A DNA stretch of 54,782 nt, from the NCBI GenBank assembly GCA_003228125.1, contig QGNP01000007.1, positions 1 to 54,782 of the forward strand. Reading direction: 5' to 3'. The notes under the pieces are model-generated. The model saw nothing but the letters and a program-made list of their open reading frames with translations. It was not told the origin of the DNA and did not search any database. A program made the position numbers and the translations under genes. Below are positions 42,322 to 51,950 of this stretch, one piece after another (the first letter of the stretch is position 1; the number at the start of each line of letters is the position of its first letter). This stretch comes from Chloroflexota bacterium (lineage in GTDB: Bacteria > Chloroflexota > Dehalococcoidia > UBA2979).

Positions 42322-44516
42322 TTGATAAAAATGAATTAGATAAAATTGCTATGTCTAAAGAAGAATACGATCTGGTATTAGAAAGACTAGGCAGGGAACC
42401 AACTCATGTTGAGCTAGGTATGTTTTCTGCCTTATGGTCTGAGCATTGCGGATATAAACATACAAGGCCTTTATTTAGTTTTTTTCCTACTGAAGCCAAG
42501 CATGTTTTAACTAAAGCAGGTGCAGAAAATGCTGGCGCAATCGATTTAGGAGATGATGATGTAGCAGTGTTTAAGGTCGAATCTCATAATCATCCATCTG
42601 CAGTTGAGCCTTACGAAGGAGCTGCTACTGGTGTAGGTGGAATATTAAGAGATATTTTTGCAATGGGCATGAGGCCAATTGCTCTCTTAGATAGTTTAAG
42701 GTTTGGAAATTTAAAAGATTCCCGTACGCAGTATCTTTTCAATGGTGTAGTTTCTGGTATTAGTGGGTATGGCAATTGCATAGGAGTTCCTACTGTCGGT
42801 GGAGAAATTTTTTTCGACAATTCTTATACTGGCAATCCTTTAGTAAACGTAATGTGCGTGGGAGTTGGCAAGAAAAAAGATCTAGTATCTGCAACAGCAT
42901 CAGGAAAAGGAAATCTATTAATTTTAGTGGGAGCTGATACTGGCAGAGATGGTATTCATGGCGCAACATTTGCTTCTGTAGATCTTAGTGTAGATAGCGT
43001 TAACGATCGACCTGCTGTTCAAGTAGGGAATCCATTTTTAGAAAAGTTATTAATGGAAGCTTGCGTTGAATTGGCTCAAAATCACCAAGATTGGATTATT
43101 GGAATTCAAGATTTAGGAGCGGCAGGCTTAACGTCCAGTATTTTAGAAGCTGCAGAAAGAGGAGGATGTGGAGTTGAAATTAATACTTCTGCAGTGCCTC
43201 AGCGTGAAATTGAAATGAATCCATATGAGATAATGTTGTCCGAATCTCAGGAAAGAATGTTGATTATTACTAAGAAAGAACATCAGAATGATGTCATAAA
43301 TCATTTTAAGCACTGGGAACTTGATGCAACTATAATAGGCAAGGTTATCGATGGCGAAGAAGTAATAGTGAGGCATGAAAATGAGATAGTTGCTAGAACA
43401 AATATTAATTTTATTACTAATGCTCCAACATATAAATTAAATTTTAATAATGACTTAAAAGAGTATGATTATTATAATCCAAATTTAGAAAAAATTAATG
43501 ATATAAAAGATGCCAACCAAGAGTTATTAGAAATGCTGTCTTTGCCCAACATATGTAATAAAAAATCTGTTTTTAGGCAGTATGATCATCAAGTTCTCAA
43601 TAATACTATTATAAAACCAGGGTATGGAGCTGCAGTCATACGAATACCAAACTCCAATAAAGCTTTGGCTATTACGACAGACTGCAATTCAAGAAAAGTT
43701 ACTATGAATCCATATACTGGATCCGAAATTGCTGTTGCAGAGGCTGCTAGAAATCTTGTTGCCGTCGGAGCTAAGCCATTAGCACTTTCAGACTGCTTGA
43801 ATTTTGGCAATCCTGATAAATCAACTGTGGCATTTCAATTATCAAATGCTGTACAAGGAATTTCTTCAGCTGCAACAATCTTAGGTATTCCAGTAGTTTC
43901 TGGGAATGCTTCCTTATATAACGATACTATTACTGGATCTATAGCACCAACTCCTGTTATTGGCATGATAGGTATTATTGAAGGATTGGATGATATTTTA
44001 AATAGAAAAATTGAACAACAACAACATTTATTTATTGTAGGCAGCCAATTGAATCAAAAATTTGATTCACTTGCAGGCAGTGAATATTATTATAATAAAA
44101 CTAAATCAATTGCTGGAAATTTGGAAATTGACTTAGTTTTTGAAAAAAAGTTACAAAATTTTATTCTTGATGCTTTTTCAAAAAAAATGATAAAAAATTC
44201 TCAAGATATTTCTGATGGTGGATTAATGGTTGCGCTTGCAGAAATGTGTATTAATTATTCAATAGGCTTTAGTGGTAATAATATTAGTGATGCCCAAAGG
44301 ATTGATTCTTTATTGTTTGGAGAAACTGAGTCAAGGTTTTTAATCAGTGTGCCTGAAGAAAAGGTCCAGGAAATTATTGAATTTGCTAAAAGTACAAACA
44401 TTCCATATGAGGACGTAGGAACATTTGTAAATGATTCAGAAGACCCTTCAATTAGTTTTGGGCCGATTAATTTAAAACTTTCCAAAATAAAGGAATCTTA
44501 TAATTCCGGTCTATAA
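42318..44516 (+). CDS. purL: Phosphoribosylformylglycinamidine synthase subunit PurL (small form)
   Basis: MFSALWSEHCGYKHTRPL, KVESHNHPSAVEPYEGAATGVGG, IQDLGAAGLTSS. Confidence 0.95.
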   Translation: MIDKNELDKIAMSKEEYDLVLERLGREPTHVELGMFSALWSEHCGYKHTRPLFSFFPTEAKHVLTKAGAENAGAIDLGDDDVAVFKVESHNHPSAVEPYEGAATGVGGILRDIFAMGMRPIALLDSLRFGNLKDSRTQYLFNGVVSGISGYGNCIGVPTVGGEIFFDNSYTGNPLVNVMCVGVGKKKDLVSATASGKGNLLILVGADTGRDGIHGATFASVDLSVDSVNDRPAVQVGNPFLEKLLMEACVELAQNHQDWIIGIQDLGAAGLTSSILEAAERGGCGVEINTSAVPQREIEMNPYEIMLSESQERMLIITKKEHQNDVINHFKHWELDATIIGKVIDGEEVIVRHENEIVARTNINFITNAPTYKLNFNNDLKEYDYYNPNLEKINDIKDANQELLEMLSLPNICNKKSVFRQYDHQVLNNTIIKPGYGAAVIRIPNSNKALAITTDCNSRKVTMNPYTGSEIAVAEAARNLVAVGAKPLALSDCLNFGNPDKSTVAFQLSNAVQGISSAATILGIPVVSGNASLYNDTITGSIAPTPVIGMIGIIEGLDDILNRKIEQQQHLFIVGSQLNQKFDSLAGSEYYYNKTKSIAGNLEIDLVFEKKLQNFILDAFSKKMIKNSQDISDGGLMVALAEMCINYSIGFSGNNISDAQRIDSLLFGETESRFLISVPEEKVQEIIEFAKSTNIPYEDVGTFVNDSEDPSISFGPINLKLSKIKESYNSGL

Positions 44517-44527
44517 AAAATCATTAG

Positions 44528-44545
44528 ACAGAACATACGTTCTGT
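44528..44545. promoter_or_regulatory. LexA-like box (GAAC-N4-GTTC) or short hairpin followed by a T-run
   Basis: ACAGAAC-ATAC-GTTCTGT; core GAACATACGTTC fits the Gram-positive SOS box CGAACRNRYGTTYC in its central 12 nt. T7 at 44553-44559 also allows a weak terminator for purL. Confidence 0.4.
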
Positions 44546-44695
44546 GATACTCTTTTTTTGATGGATAAAATTGTCCATTGTCGATAAGTTTATTATTATA
44601 TGTCGGTACCTTTTTGACAACTTTTTCATTTAAGTGTAAAAAAAACGATATTATTAATCTAACTAATAATAAAAAAAAATACATGTAGGATACTT

Positions 44696-46102
44696 ATGGT
44701 AAATAATATTCAATCTAATAATTCCAATGTTACGTCTTTAAGAGACAAGTTGTTGCCACCTCATGATATTTCTGCTGAACAAGCTATTATTGCTGCATTA
44801 TTTCTTGATGAAGAATCTTACATAAAAATTATTTCAATAATTGAATCTAGTGACTTTTTTGATGAAAAAAATAAATGGATTTTTGAATCGATTATTGCAG
44901 TTGCCACTAGAAATGAAAAGATAACAATTCCAGCAGTTTCACACGAACTTGAAAGACTTGGCAAAATCGATGCTGTTGGAGGCGAAAGAACTTTAGTTGA
45001 TATTTCTAATAAATTTTTTACTGCCATTGGCATTGAAACTCACGCTAGAATAGTTGCAAGAGATTCGGTCTATAGAAAAATCATTCAAGTATCTTCAGAA
45101 ATTGCACAAAGAGCCTATGAAGGTGGTCCCGATGCTAAAGAAGTTTTAACCTATGCCGAAGGACTGCTTTTAAGTATTAAGTCTTCAGATTTTACTGGTG
45201 ATTTTACTGTCATAAAAAGTTTGCTTAACAAATTTTTAGAAGATATGGATTCTGATAGTGAAGGTGAATTATATGATTCAGTAAGAACTGGTTTTATGGA
45301 TTTAGATCAGTTATGTGGTGGTTTTAAAAGAGGAGATTTAATTATATTAGCTGCAAGAACTGGTGTAGGAAAATCAGCTTTGTTATTAAACTTTGCTAGA
45401 AATGCTGGTATCGGACAAGGAGCTACTGTTGCTATATTTTCACTAGAGATGTCAGGTGAACAACTGGCAACCAGATTATTGTCTGCTGAAGCTAATGTCG
45501 GTGCATCTAAGCTTAAATTTGGTTTACATTCTGAAACAGAAGAAGCAAGAATCATGCACTCAATTGGAACATTAGGAGAATCATTAATATTTATTGATGA
45601 TTCTCCTATGCTGGGTGTACCTGAAATAAGAGCAAAATTAAAAAGATTACAGTCTGATCATGGATTAGATTTAGTGATTGTTGACTACTTACAATTACTC
45701 CATGGAACGAAACGTACTGAGAGCAGAACGAGTGAAATTAGTGAGATTACTCGTTCCTTAAAAGAGTTAGCAAGAGAATTGAACGTTCCTGTTATTGCTG
45801 CCGCACAACTTTCAAGAGCCGTAGAGCAAAGAACGCCTCATATTCCAATGCTTTCAGATTTAAGAGAATCTGGAAGTATTGAACAAGATGCAGATTTAGT
45901 ACTATTTATTTATAGGGAAGATGTTTATACAAAATTTAAAGATTGGCAAGAAAAGAATATTGAGAAACCTGATGACCAATTTCCTTCAAATCTTGCCCAA
46001 CTTATTTTAGCTAAGCATCGTAATGGACCGACAGGAAATGTAACAGTAAGATTCAATGCTGAAACAGCAACTTTCCACGATTTGATTTTAAGAGAGCAGT
46101 AA
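44696..46102 (+). CDS. dnaB: Replicative DNA helicase DnaB
   Basis: PPHDISAEQAIIAALFLD, ILAARTGVGKSALLLNFARNA, FSLEMSGEQLATRLL, VIVDYLQLL, LSDLRESGSIEQDADLV. Confidence 0.95.
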   Translation: MVNNIQSNNSNVTSLRDKLLPPHDISAEQAIIAALFLDEESYIKIISIIESSDFFDEKNKWIFESIIAVATRNEKITIPAVSHELERLGKIDAVGGERTLVDISNKFFTAIGIETHARIVARDSVYRKIIQVSSEIAQRAYEGGPDAKEVLTYAEGLLLSIKSSDFTGDFTVIKSLLNKFLEDMDSDSEGELYDSVRTGFMDLDQLCGGFKRGDLIILAARTGVGKSALLLNFARNAGIGQGATVAIFSLEMSGEQLATRLLSAEANVGASKLKFGLHSETEEARIMHSIGTLGESLIFIDDSPMLGVPEIRAKLKRLQSDHGLDLVIVDYLQLLHGTKRTESRTSEISEITRSLKELARELNVPVIAAAQLSRAVEQRTPHIPMLSDLRESGSIEQDADLVLFIYREDVYTKFKDWQEKNIEKPDDQFPSNLAQLILAKHRNGPTGNVTVRFNAETATFHDLILREQ

Positions 46103-46106
46103 TACT

Positions 46107-46454
46107 ATGGATGATAAAAAAAAATTATCAATTACTAAGAAAAATTTTACTAACCTTGTTTCTTTTTACGAAGAAAATATAGGATTTCTCACTAGTTCAA
46201 TTACTGATAGGCTAGCTATTATTGTTGAAATTTATCCCATTGAGTGGATTTTTGAGGCTATTAGTTATGCAAAATCTCATGATATAAGAGCATGGACATT
46301 TATACAAAATTATTTAGAAAATAAATTAGTTAAGTCTAATAAAAATTATCAAAGAAAGGATGAAATGAATGCAGAATCTACAGAATTTTTTTCCACATCA
46401 AGATCAAAGCAAGACCCATATCAATCTGTCGTCAAAAGAACTTGGCGAAGATAA
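46107..46454 (+). CDS. DnaD-domain-like protein (candidate helicase-loading factor)
   Basis: LVSFYEENIGFLTSSITDRLAIIVEIYPIEWIFEAISYAKSHDIRAWTFIQNYLENK resembles the DnaD C-terminal domain (YEE..G.L......L......P.EWI..AI..A.....R.W.YI...L..W). Lies between dnaB and the DnaC-like ORF. Confidence 0.7.
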   Translation: MDDKKKLSITKKNFTNLVSFYEENIGFLTSSITDRLAIIVEIYPIEWIFEAISYAKSHDIRAWTFIQNYLENKLVKSNKNYQRKDEMNAESTEFFSTSRSKQDPYQSVVKRTWRR

Positions 46455-47700
46455 AATTGTAGTTAAATGTAAAAAGTGCAATGATGCTAAGTTTGTTAGA
46501 TTGAATTTACCAGTCGACGATCCTGATTTTGGAAAACCGATTTCATGCGAATGCATTTATGACGAACTCCCTGAACACAAAAGAGAAAAATTACTTATTT
46601 TTTCAAGAATTGACTCTTTAATAATGGTTACTTTTGATTTTATTGAGAAAAATTATAATCATTTTAATAATAATTTTTCTCAGCCTTTAAAAAAAGCGAT
46701 GGATTTTGCACAAGAAAAAAAAGGATGGTTGATTATTCAAGGCCATTCAGGATCTGGCAAAACAAGTTTGTCTGCTGCAATTCTTAATGTTTATCTTGAC
46801 AGTCAAATAGCATCACTTTTTTATTCATCTAATGATTTATTTGAGGAATTTTATTCTTCAATGAATGCAGGCAACCAAAAATATTCAAATTTGGTGGATA
46901 AGTTAAAAAATATCGAGATGTTAGTTATTGATGATTTGAATTTAACTCATGTTTCTCCGTGGGCAATGGAAAAATTTATTCAAATTTTGATTTATCGTTA
47001 TGAAAAAAAATTATCTACTGTCATTAACTATATTAATTTACCTGATGATATTGATGATAGATTATTAACACGATTGAATGATAACAAAAATTGTCAAAAA
47101 ATTTTTATTGATAAAGCAGTAGATAATTTTTTTGCTGTGGGAGGAATGATTAAAAATGTCTTAAAAAATTATAGTTTTGATAATTTTGAATCTAAGGGAC
47201 ATGGATTAATTGGAGAAATTAAAGCTAATTTAGAAGATGCTTTAAACTTATCTAAGAATTGGACTGAAAAACCAGAAGGATGGCTAGTATTAATAGGAAT
47301 GCCAGGCTGTGGTAAAACTCACCTTGCTGCTTCTATATGTAATCAAAGAATGCAATTAGGAGATGAAGTTTGCTTTGCCAGCGTTCCAGATTTACTTGAT
47401 GAATTAAGATCAAGCTATGCTAATAAAGATGATAGAAATTTTGATCAGTTGTTTAAAAAAATTATGAACGTAGAAATTTTAGCTTTAGATGATTTAGGAG
47501 CGCATCAAATTAGCCCATGGGTAGATGAAAAATTGTATCAATTATTCAATTATCGTTATATAAAAAAATTACCTACTATTATTACTAGGAATACTCAGAG
47601 CAGTTCCTTGGATGTCAGAATTAAATCCAGACTTGCTGATTTAAAGCTAGCAACTAATTTTGAAATTTTAGCTCCTGATTACAGAATTGGCTCTATTTAG
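46369..47700 (+). CDS. DnaC/IstB-like helicase loader with N-terminal zinc finger and two tandem AAA+ domains
   Basis: CKKCNDAKFVRLNLPVDDPDFGKPISCEC N-terminus; Walker A GHSGSGKTS and GMPGCGKTH; Walker B MLVIDDLNLTHVSPW and ILALDDLGAHQISPW. SD AAAGGA is 8 nt before the ATG. Confidence 0.82.
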   Translation: MQNLQNFFPHQDQSKTHINLSSKELGEDKIVVKCKKCNDAKFVRLNLPVDDPDFGKPISCECIYDELPEHKREKLLIFSRIDSLIMVTFDFIEKNYNHFNNNFSQPLKKAMDFAQEKKGWLIIQGHSGSGKTSLSAAILNVYLDSQIASLFYSSNDLFEEFYSSMNAGNQKYSNLVDKLKNIEMLVIDDLNLTHVSPWAMEKFIQILIYRYEKKLSTVINYINLPDDIDDRLLTRLNDNKNCQKIFIDKAVDNFFAVGGMIKNVLKNYSFDNFESKGHGLIGEIKANLEDALNLSKNWTEKPEGWLVLIGMPGCGKTHLAASICNQRMQLGDEVCFASVPDLLDELRSSYANKDDRNFDQLFKKIMNVEILALDDLGAHQISPWVDEKLYQLFNYRYIKKLPTIITRNTQSSSLDVRIKSRLADLKLATNFEILAPDYRIGSI

Positions 47701-47717
47701 AATTCTTTTCTCCCAAT

Positions 47718-48131
47718 TTAATGAGCACTTTCTTCAGAAGACTCCTGTTTCCATATGGGTACAGTTTTTTTTATCAAATCCATAATATTAGATGCTAATT
47801 CAAATGCTTCTTTTCTATGTTCAGTGGCAACTGCTATCACTACTGCAGTATCACCAATTTGAAGTTTACCGATTCTATGATGTATGCAAATTGCATGAAC
47901 TTGTTCAACGTTTATTATTTTTTTTAATGCAATGTTTATTATTTTTTTTATTTCTTTTATTGCCATTAATTCATACGCAGAGTATTCAATATTTTTAATT
48001 TTAACTCCATTGTTGTATTCTCTTACTACTCCTTCAAAAAGAACAATTGCTCCACTAGAAATATTTTTTACAAAATCACCAGCATATTTAACATCTAATT
48101 GTTTTTCTATAATTTTAATTTCTAACTTCAT
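47718..48131 (-). CDS. moaE: Molybdopterin synthase catalytic subunit MoaE
   Basis: GAIVLFEGVVREYNNG, IEYSAYELMA, ICIHHRIGKLQIGDTAVVIAVATEHRKEAFE, PIWKQE. Confidence 0.9.
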   Translation of the reverse strand: MKLEIKIIEKQLDVKYAGDFVKNISSGAIVLFEGVVREYNNGVKIKNIEYSAYELMAIKEIKKIINIALKKIINVEQVHAICIHHRIGKLQIGDTAVVIAVATEHRKEAFELASNIMDLIKKTVPIWKQESSEESAH

Positions 48132-48132
48132 A

Positions 48133-48381
48133 TTAACCTCCTGAAACAGGTGGGATCAAAGCGACTTCATCATGATCCACGATCTTTACATTTGAATTTG
48201 CGACATATTCTTGATTTATTGCAAAGGCAATATTATTTAAAATATTTTTTAATTCTGGTATTTTTTGAACTAATATGTTTTGTAGTTCTAATAAAGTCAA
48301 TTCATTTGTATTTTCAAGACATAAGGTAAAATTTTTAGAGTATTGTTTTAAATTGGAAAAAAATAGAATGTTAATTTTCAT
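48133..48381 (-). CDS. moaD: Molybdopterin synthase sulfur carrier MoaD
   Basis: 82 aa ending in VALIPPVSGG*, adjacent to moaE. Confidence 0.87.
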   Translation of the reverse strand: MKINILFFSNLKQYSKNFTLCLENTNELTLLELQNILVQKIPELKNILNNIAFAINQEYVANSNVKIVDHDEVALIPPVSGG

Positions 48382-48510
48382 TTATCAATTTTCTTTAAAT
48401 TAATTAGTAAAGTTTATTTATTCATTATATTCTAAAGTAATTGATACTGCTTATAATATTCTTGAACAATTCAATTGATATATAAAAATGGTTAAGAGTC
48501 AGGAAAAAAG

Positions 48511-49767
48511 ATGGATTTAGTAAATGGACTAAGTGTTGTAGATCCAGAAGTGTTTCAAGCAATTATAGATGAAGAAGATCGTCAAGTAAATATGCTTGAA
48601 ATGATAGCTTCTGAAAATTACACAAGTTCAGCTGTTATCGATGCGGTAGGTAGCGTGTTAACTAATAAATATGCTGAAGGTTATCCAAATGCTAGATATT
48701 ATGGTGGATGTGAACATGTTGATATCGTAGAACAACTAGCCATTGATAGAGCTAAAAAATTGTTTGGCGCAGACCATGCTAATGTTCAACCGCATTCTGG
48801 CTCCCAGGCTAATTTAGCTGCATATTCTGCATTAATGAAGGTTGGTGATAAGGCATTAGGTTTGGCCCTTGATCAGGGAGGTCATTTAACCCATGGTCAT
48901 GCAGTGAATATGACTGGAAAACTGTACAACTTTGCTCACTATGGAGTGAACAGAGATGATGAGTATATCAATTATGAAGAGATGGAGAAAATTGCCCAAG
49001 AACATAGGCCGAAAGTTATTGTTATTGGAACTACTGCATATCCCAGAAATTTAGATTTTGCAAAAGCTAAAAAAATTGCGGATGAAGTCGGTGCCTTTTT
49101 ATTAGCTGATGTTGCCCATATTTCTGGATTAATTGCTGCCAATGTACATCCTAGTCCGGTGGGTATCGCTGATGTTATCACTATGTCCACTCATAAAACA
49201 TTACGTGGACCTAGGGGCGGTATGATTTTATGCAATGAAACAATTGCTAAGAAAATTGACAAAGCTGTTTTTCCTGGTAGTCAAGGTGGTCCTTTAATGC
49301 ATGTTATTGCTGGCAAAGCTGTTGCCTTGAAAGAAGCAATGACTGATAATTTTACAGAGTTACAAAAAAAAACTGTATCAAATGCAAAAACATTGGCAAA
49401 GACTTTAAATGACGGAGGACTTAGACTTGTTTCTGGTGGTACGGATAATCATTTAATTTTGGTAGATGTGACTCCTCTTGGAATTAATGGAAAATCTGCC
49501 GAAGATATTTTATCTAGCGTTGGTATAATTGTAAATAAAAATGCAATTCCTTATGATAGCCTACCTCCATCTATTTCATCAGGCATTAGGATTGGAACAC
49601 CAGCTTTAACTTCGAGGGGTTTTGGAGAAAAAGAAATGGAAACTGTAGGTGGGATTATTGTTGATTTATTTAAATCTGATGCTAATAGCGAATTAAAGAA
49701 AAAGGCAAAAAAAATTATATTGGAGTTATGTACAACTTATCCAGCACCTGGTATTAAAATACGCTAA
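48511..49767 (+). CDS. glyA: Serine hydroxymethyltransferase
   Basis: MIASENYTSSAVIDAVGSVLTNKYAEGYPNARYYGG, TMSTHKTLRGPRGGMIL. Confidence 0.96.
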   Translation: MDLVNGLSVVDPEVFQAIIDEEDRQVNMLEMIASENYTSSAVIDAVGSVLTNKYAEGYPNARYYGGCEHVDIVEQLAIDRAKKLFGADHANVQPHSGSQANLAAYSALMKVGDKALGLALDQGGHLTHGHAVNMTGKLYNFAHYGVNRDDEYINYEEMEKIAQEHRPKVIVIGTTAYPRNLDFAKAKKIADEVGAFLLADVAHISGLIAANVHPSPVGIADVITMSTHKTLRGPRGGMILCNETIAKKIDKAVFPGSQGGPLMHVIAGKAVALKEAMTDNFTELQKKTVSNAKTLAKTLNDGGLRLVSGGTDNHLILVDVTPLGINGKSAEDILSSVGIIVNKNAIPYDSLPPSISSGIRIGTPALTSRGFGEKEMETVGGIIVDLFKSDANSELKKKAKKIILELCTTYPAPGIKIR

Positions 49768-49895
49768 TGATGCAGATGTTTTATTTTTCCCTAGAAATAA
49801 ACATACTGACTAATGTATGATATTTAATGCTGTAATAAGATGGTTATAGTGTTTTATAAATAAATAAAAATAATTATATAGCTTGGAGTATTCAA

Positions 49896-51122
49896 TTGAA
49901 TTGGGAAGATAATGATAATCAGGCTGATTTTAGATTAAAAGTCCAGTCAGTTATTAATAATAAATTACCTGATAGGTATAAAAAAATGTCCAAAGAGTTT
50001 TATAAAGAAACTCCTTATAGGTGGGCTAAAGATAGAAATTCAAAAAAAGATAATGAAATCAACGATGCAAATGATTGGTTTGAAGCTATTTCTGAAAAAG
50101 GATGGGTTGCCCCTCATTGGCCAAAAGAATATGGCGGAGGTGGTTTTAGTCCTATGGAGCAGTACATTTATAATGCTGAAATGGCTAAATCTAATGTTCC
50201 TACTGTAGGAAGCAATGTAGGTATTGGGATGCTAGGACCAGCATTAATTGTACATGGCACTGAGGAACAAAAAAAACGTTACTTACCTCCAATTTTGAAA
50301 GGTGACGTTGTATGGGCGCAAGGTTTTTCTGAACCTGGAGCTGGTTCTGATTTAGCAGCATTGAGCACTCGTGCGACTAGAGACGGAGATGAATTTGTTA
50401 TAAATGGTCAAAAAATTTGGACTTCTCATGCGCATTATGCAGATATGGTATTTATGCTTGTTAGAACAGATCCCGAAGCTCCAAAGCACCGAGGCATTTC
50501 AATGCTCTTAATGGACATAAATACACCAGGTATCACTGTAAATCCTATAATTGATATGGGATGGAGCCATCATTTAAATGAAGATTTTTGGGAAGATGTC
50601 AGAATCCCTGCCGATCAAATAGTTGGTGAAGAAAATCGTGGATGGTATGTTGGCATGACATTACTTGATAATGAGCGTTCTAATATTACAGGTGCTATTA
50701 ATTTACAAAGACAGATAGTTCAAATGATTGATTATTGTTCAACGAATCAATTAAATAATTCTAGAATTAATAGCTATGATAGCATCAGACAAGAAGTAGC
50801 AGAGAGATATATTGAATCTGCCGTGATGATGAATTTTTCATTAAGGATTATTACGATACAAGATGCTGGTCAAGTTCCAAATCACGAAGCATCTGTTGCT
50901 AAAATGTTTGGCTCTGAAGCAGCTCAAAGAACTGCAAGAACTGGTACAAAAGTTTTTGGTCTCTACTCTAACTTATGGGACAATGAAGATAAGCGAAGTC
51001 CGATGGAAACTATGTTTACAAGAGATTATGTTCGTTCTATTCCTGGAACTATTGCAGCTGGTTCTTCAGAAATTCAAAGAAATGTTATTGCAACTCGTGG
51101 CCTTGGTTTGCCAAGAGGATAA
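49896..51122 (+). CDS. Acyl-CoA dehydrogenase family protein
   Basis: GWVAPHWPKEYGGGGFSPMEQYI, WAQGFSEPGAGSDLAAL, GQKIWTSHAHYADM, IAAGSSEIQRNVIATRGLGLPR. Confidence 0.9.
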   Translation: MNWEDNDNQADFRLKVQSVINNKLPDRYKKMSKEFYKETPYRWAKDRNSKKDNEINDANDWFEAISEKGWVAPHWPKEYGGGGFSPMEQYIYNAEMAKSNVPTVGSNVGIGMLGPALIVHGTEEQKKRYLPPILKGDVVWAQGFSEPGAGSDLAALSTRATRDGDEFVINGQKIWTSHAHYADMVFMLVRTDPEAPKHRGISMLLMDINTPGITVNPIIDMGWSHHLNEDFWEDVRIPADQIVGEENRGWYVGMTLLDNERSNITGAINLQRQIVQMIDYCSTNQLNNSRINSYDSIRQEVAERYIESAVMMNFSLRIITIQDAGQVPNHEASVAKMFGSEAAQRTARTGTKVFGLYSNLWDNEDKRSPMETMFTRDYVRSIPGTIAAGSSEIQRNVIATRGLGLPRG

Positions 51123-51150
51123 TTTAAAATAATTAAGTAAAAGGATTGTA

Positions 51151-51492
51151 ATGAAAGAATATGAAATTGTGGTTGTTGTCAGCCCTAGATTATCGCAATC
51201 AGAAGCCAGTAATCTATATAATGAAACTAAAAAAATGGTGTTAGGAGAAACTGGAGAGCTTATCACTGAAATGGATTGGGGAAAAAGAAAACTAGCATAT
51301 GAAATTCAAGATAATTTAGAAGCATTTTATTTTATTCTTAGAGTAAAATTAGATCCAGCTCTTATTCAGTCCATTGAAGCACAATTGAATATCAATGAAA
51401 ATGTTGTAAGATTTTTAATAGTGAATGAATTAATTGGAGAAATTGCTGGTCCTACTAAAGTAAAAGATTCGAGAAATTCGGATGATAGGTAA
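51151..51492 (+). CDS. rpsF: 30S ribosomal protein S6
   Basis: MKEYEIVVVVSP...DWGKRKLAYEIQDNLEAFYFILRVKLDPALI. Confidence 0.93.
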   Translation: MKEYEIVVVVSPRLSQSEASNLYNETKKMVLGETGELITEMDWGKRKLAYEIQDNLEAFYFILRVKLDPALIQSIEAQLNINENVVRFLIVNELIGEIAGPTKVKDSRNSDDR

Positions 51493-51497
51493 ATAAA

Positions 51498-51923
51498 ATG
51501 TTAAATAAATGTATGATTATAGGTAATTTAGGCGCTGATCCAGAAATGAGATATACGGCCAATGGAGCACCAGTGACAACTTTTTCTGTAGCAACATCAA
51601 GGCAATATAAGCGTTCTTCTGATGGCGAAAGAATCGAAGAAACTGAGTGGTTCAATATTGTTACATGGAACCGAACTGCTGAAACATGCAGTCAATATTT
51701 GTCAAAAGGATCAAAGGTCTATGTCGAAGGTAGAATGTCTACTAGATCATGGGATGATCAATCAACCGGCCAAAAGAAATATAAAACTGAGCTAGTTGCA
51801 GATCAAGTAAAATTTTTAAGTCCACAAAATTCGCAACAAAGTTTATCTGATGATAGTAGTGATGTTCAAGAGAATAAAGTTAGTCCACCAAGCGAGATAG
51901 ATCCCGACGATCTACCTTTTTAG
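51498..51923 (+). CDS. ssb: Single-stranded DNA-binding protein
   Basis: LNKCMIIGNLGADPEMRYTANGAPVTTFSVATSR, TEWFNIVTW, YVEGRMSTRSWDD, acidic tip DPDDLPF. Confidence 0.95.
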   Translation: MLNKCMIIGNLGADPEMRYTANGAPVTTFSVATSRQYKRSSDGERIEETEWFNIVTWNRTAETCSQYLSKGSKVYVEGRMSTRSWDDQSTGQKKYKTELVADQVKFLSPQNSQQSLSDDSSDVQENKVSPPSEIDPDDLPF

Positions 51924-51950
51924 TTTTAGTAAATAGAAAAGAGTTTATTT

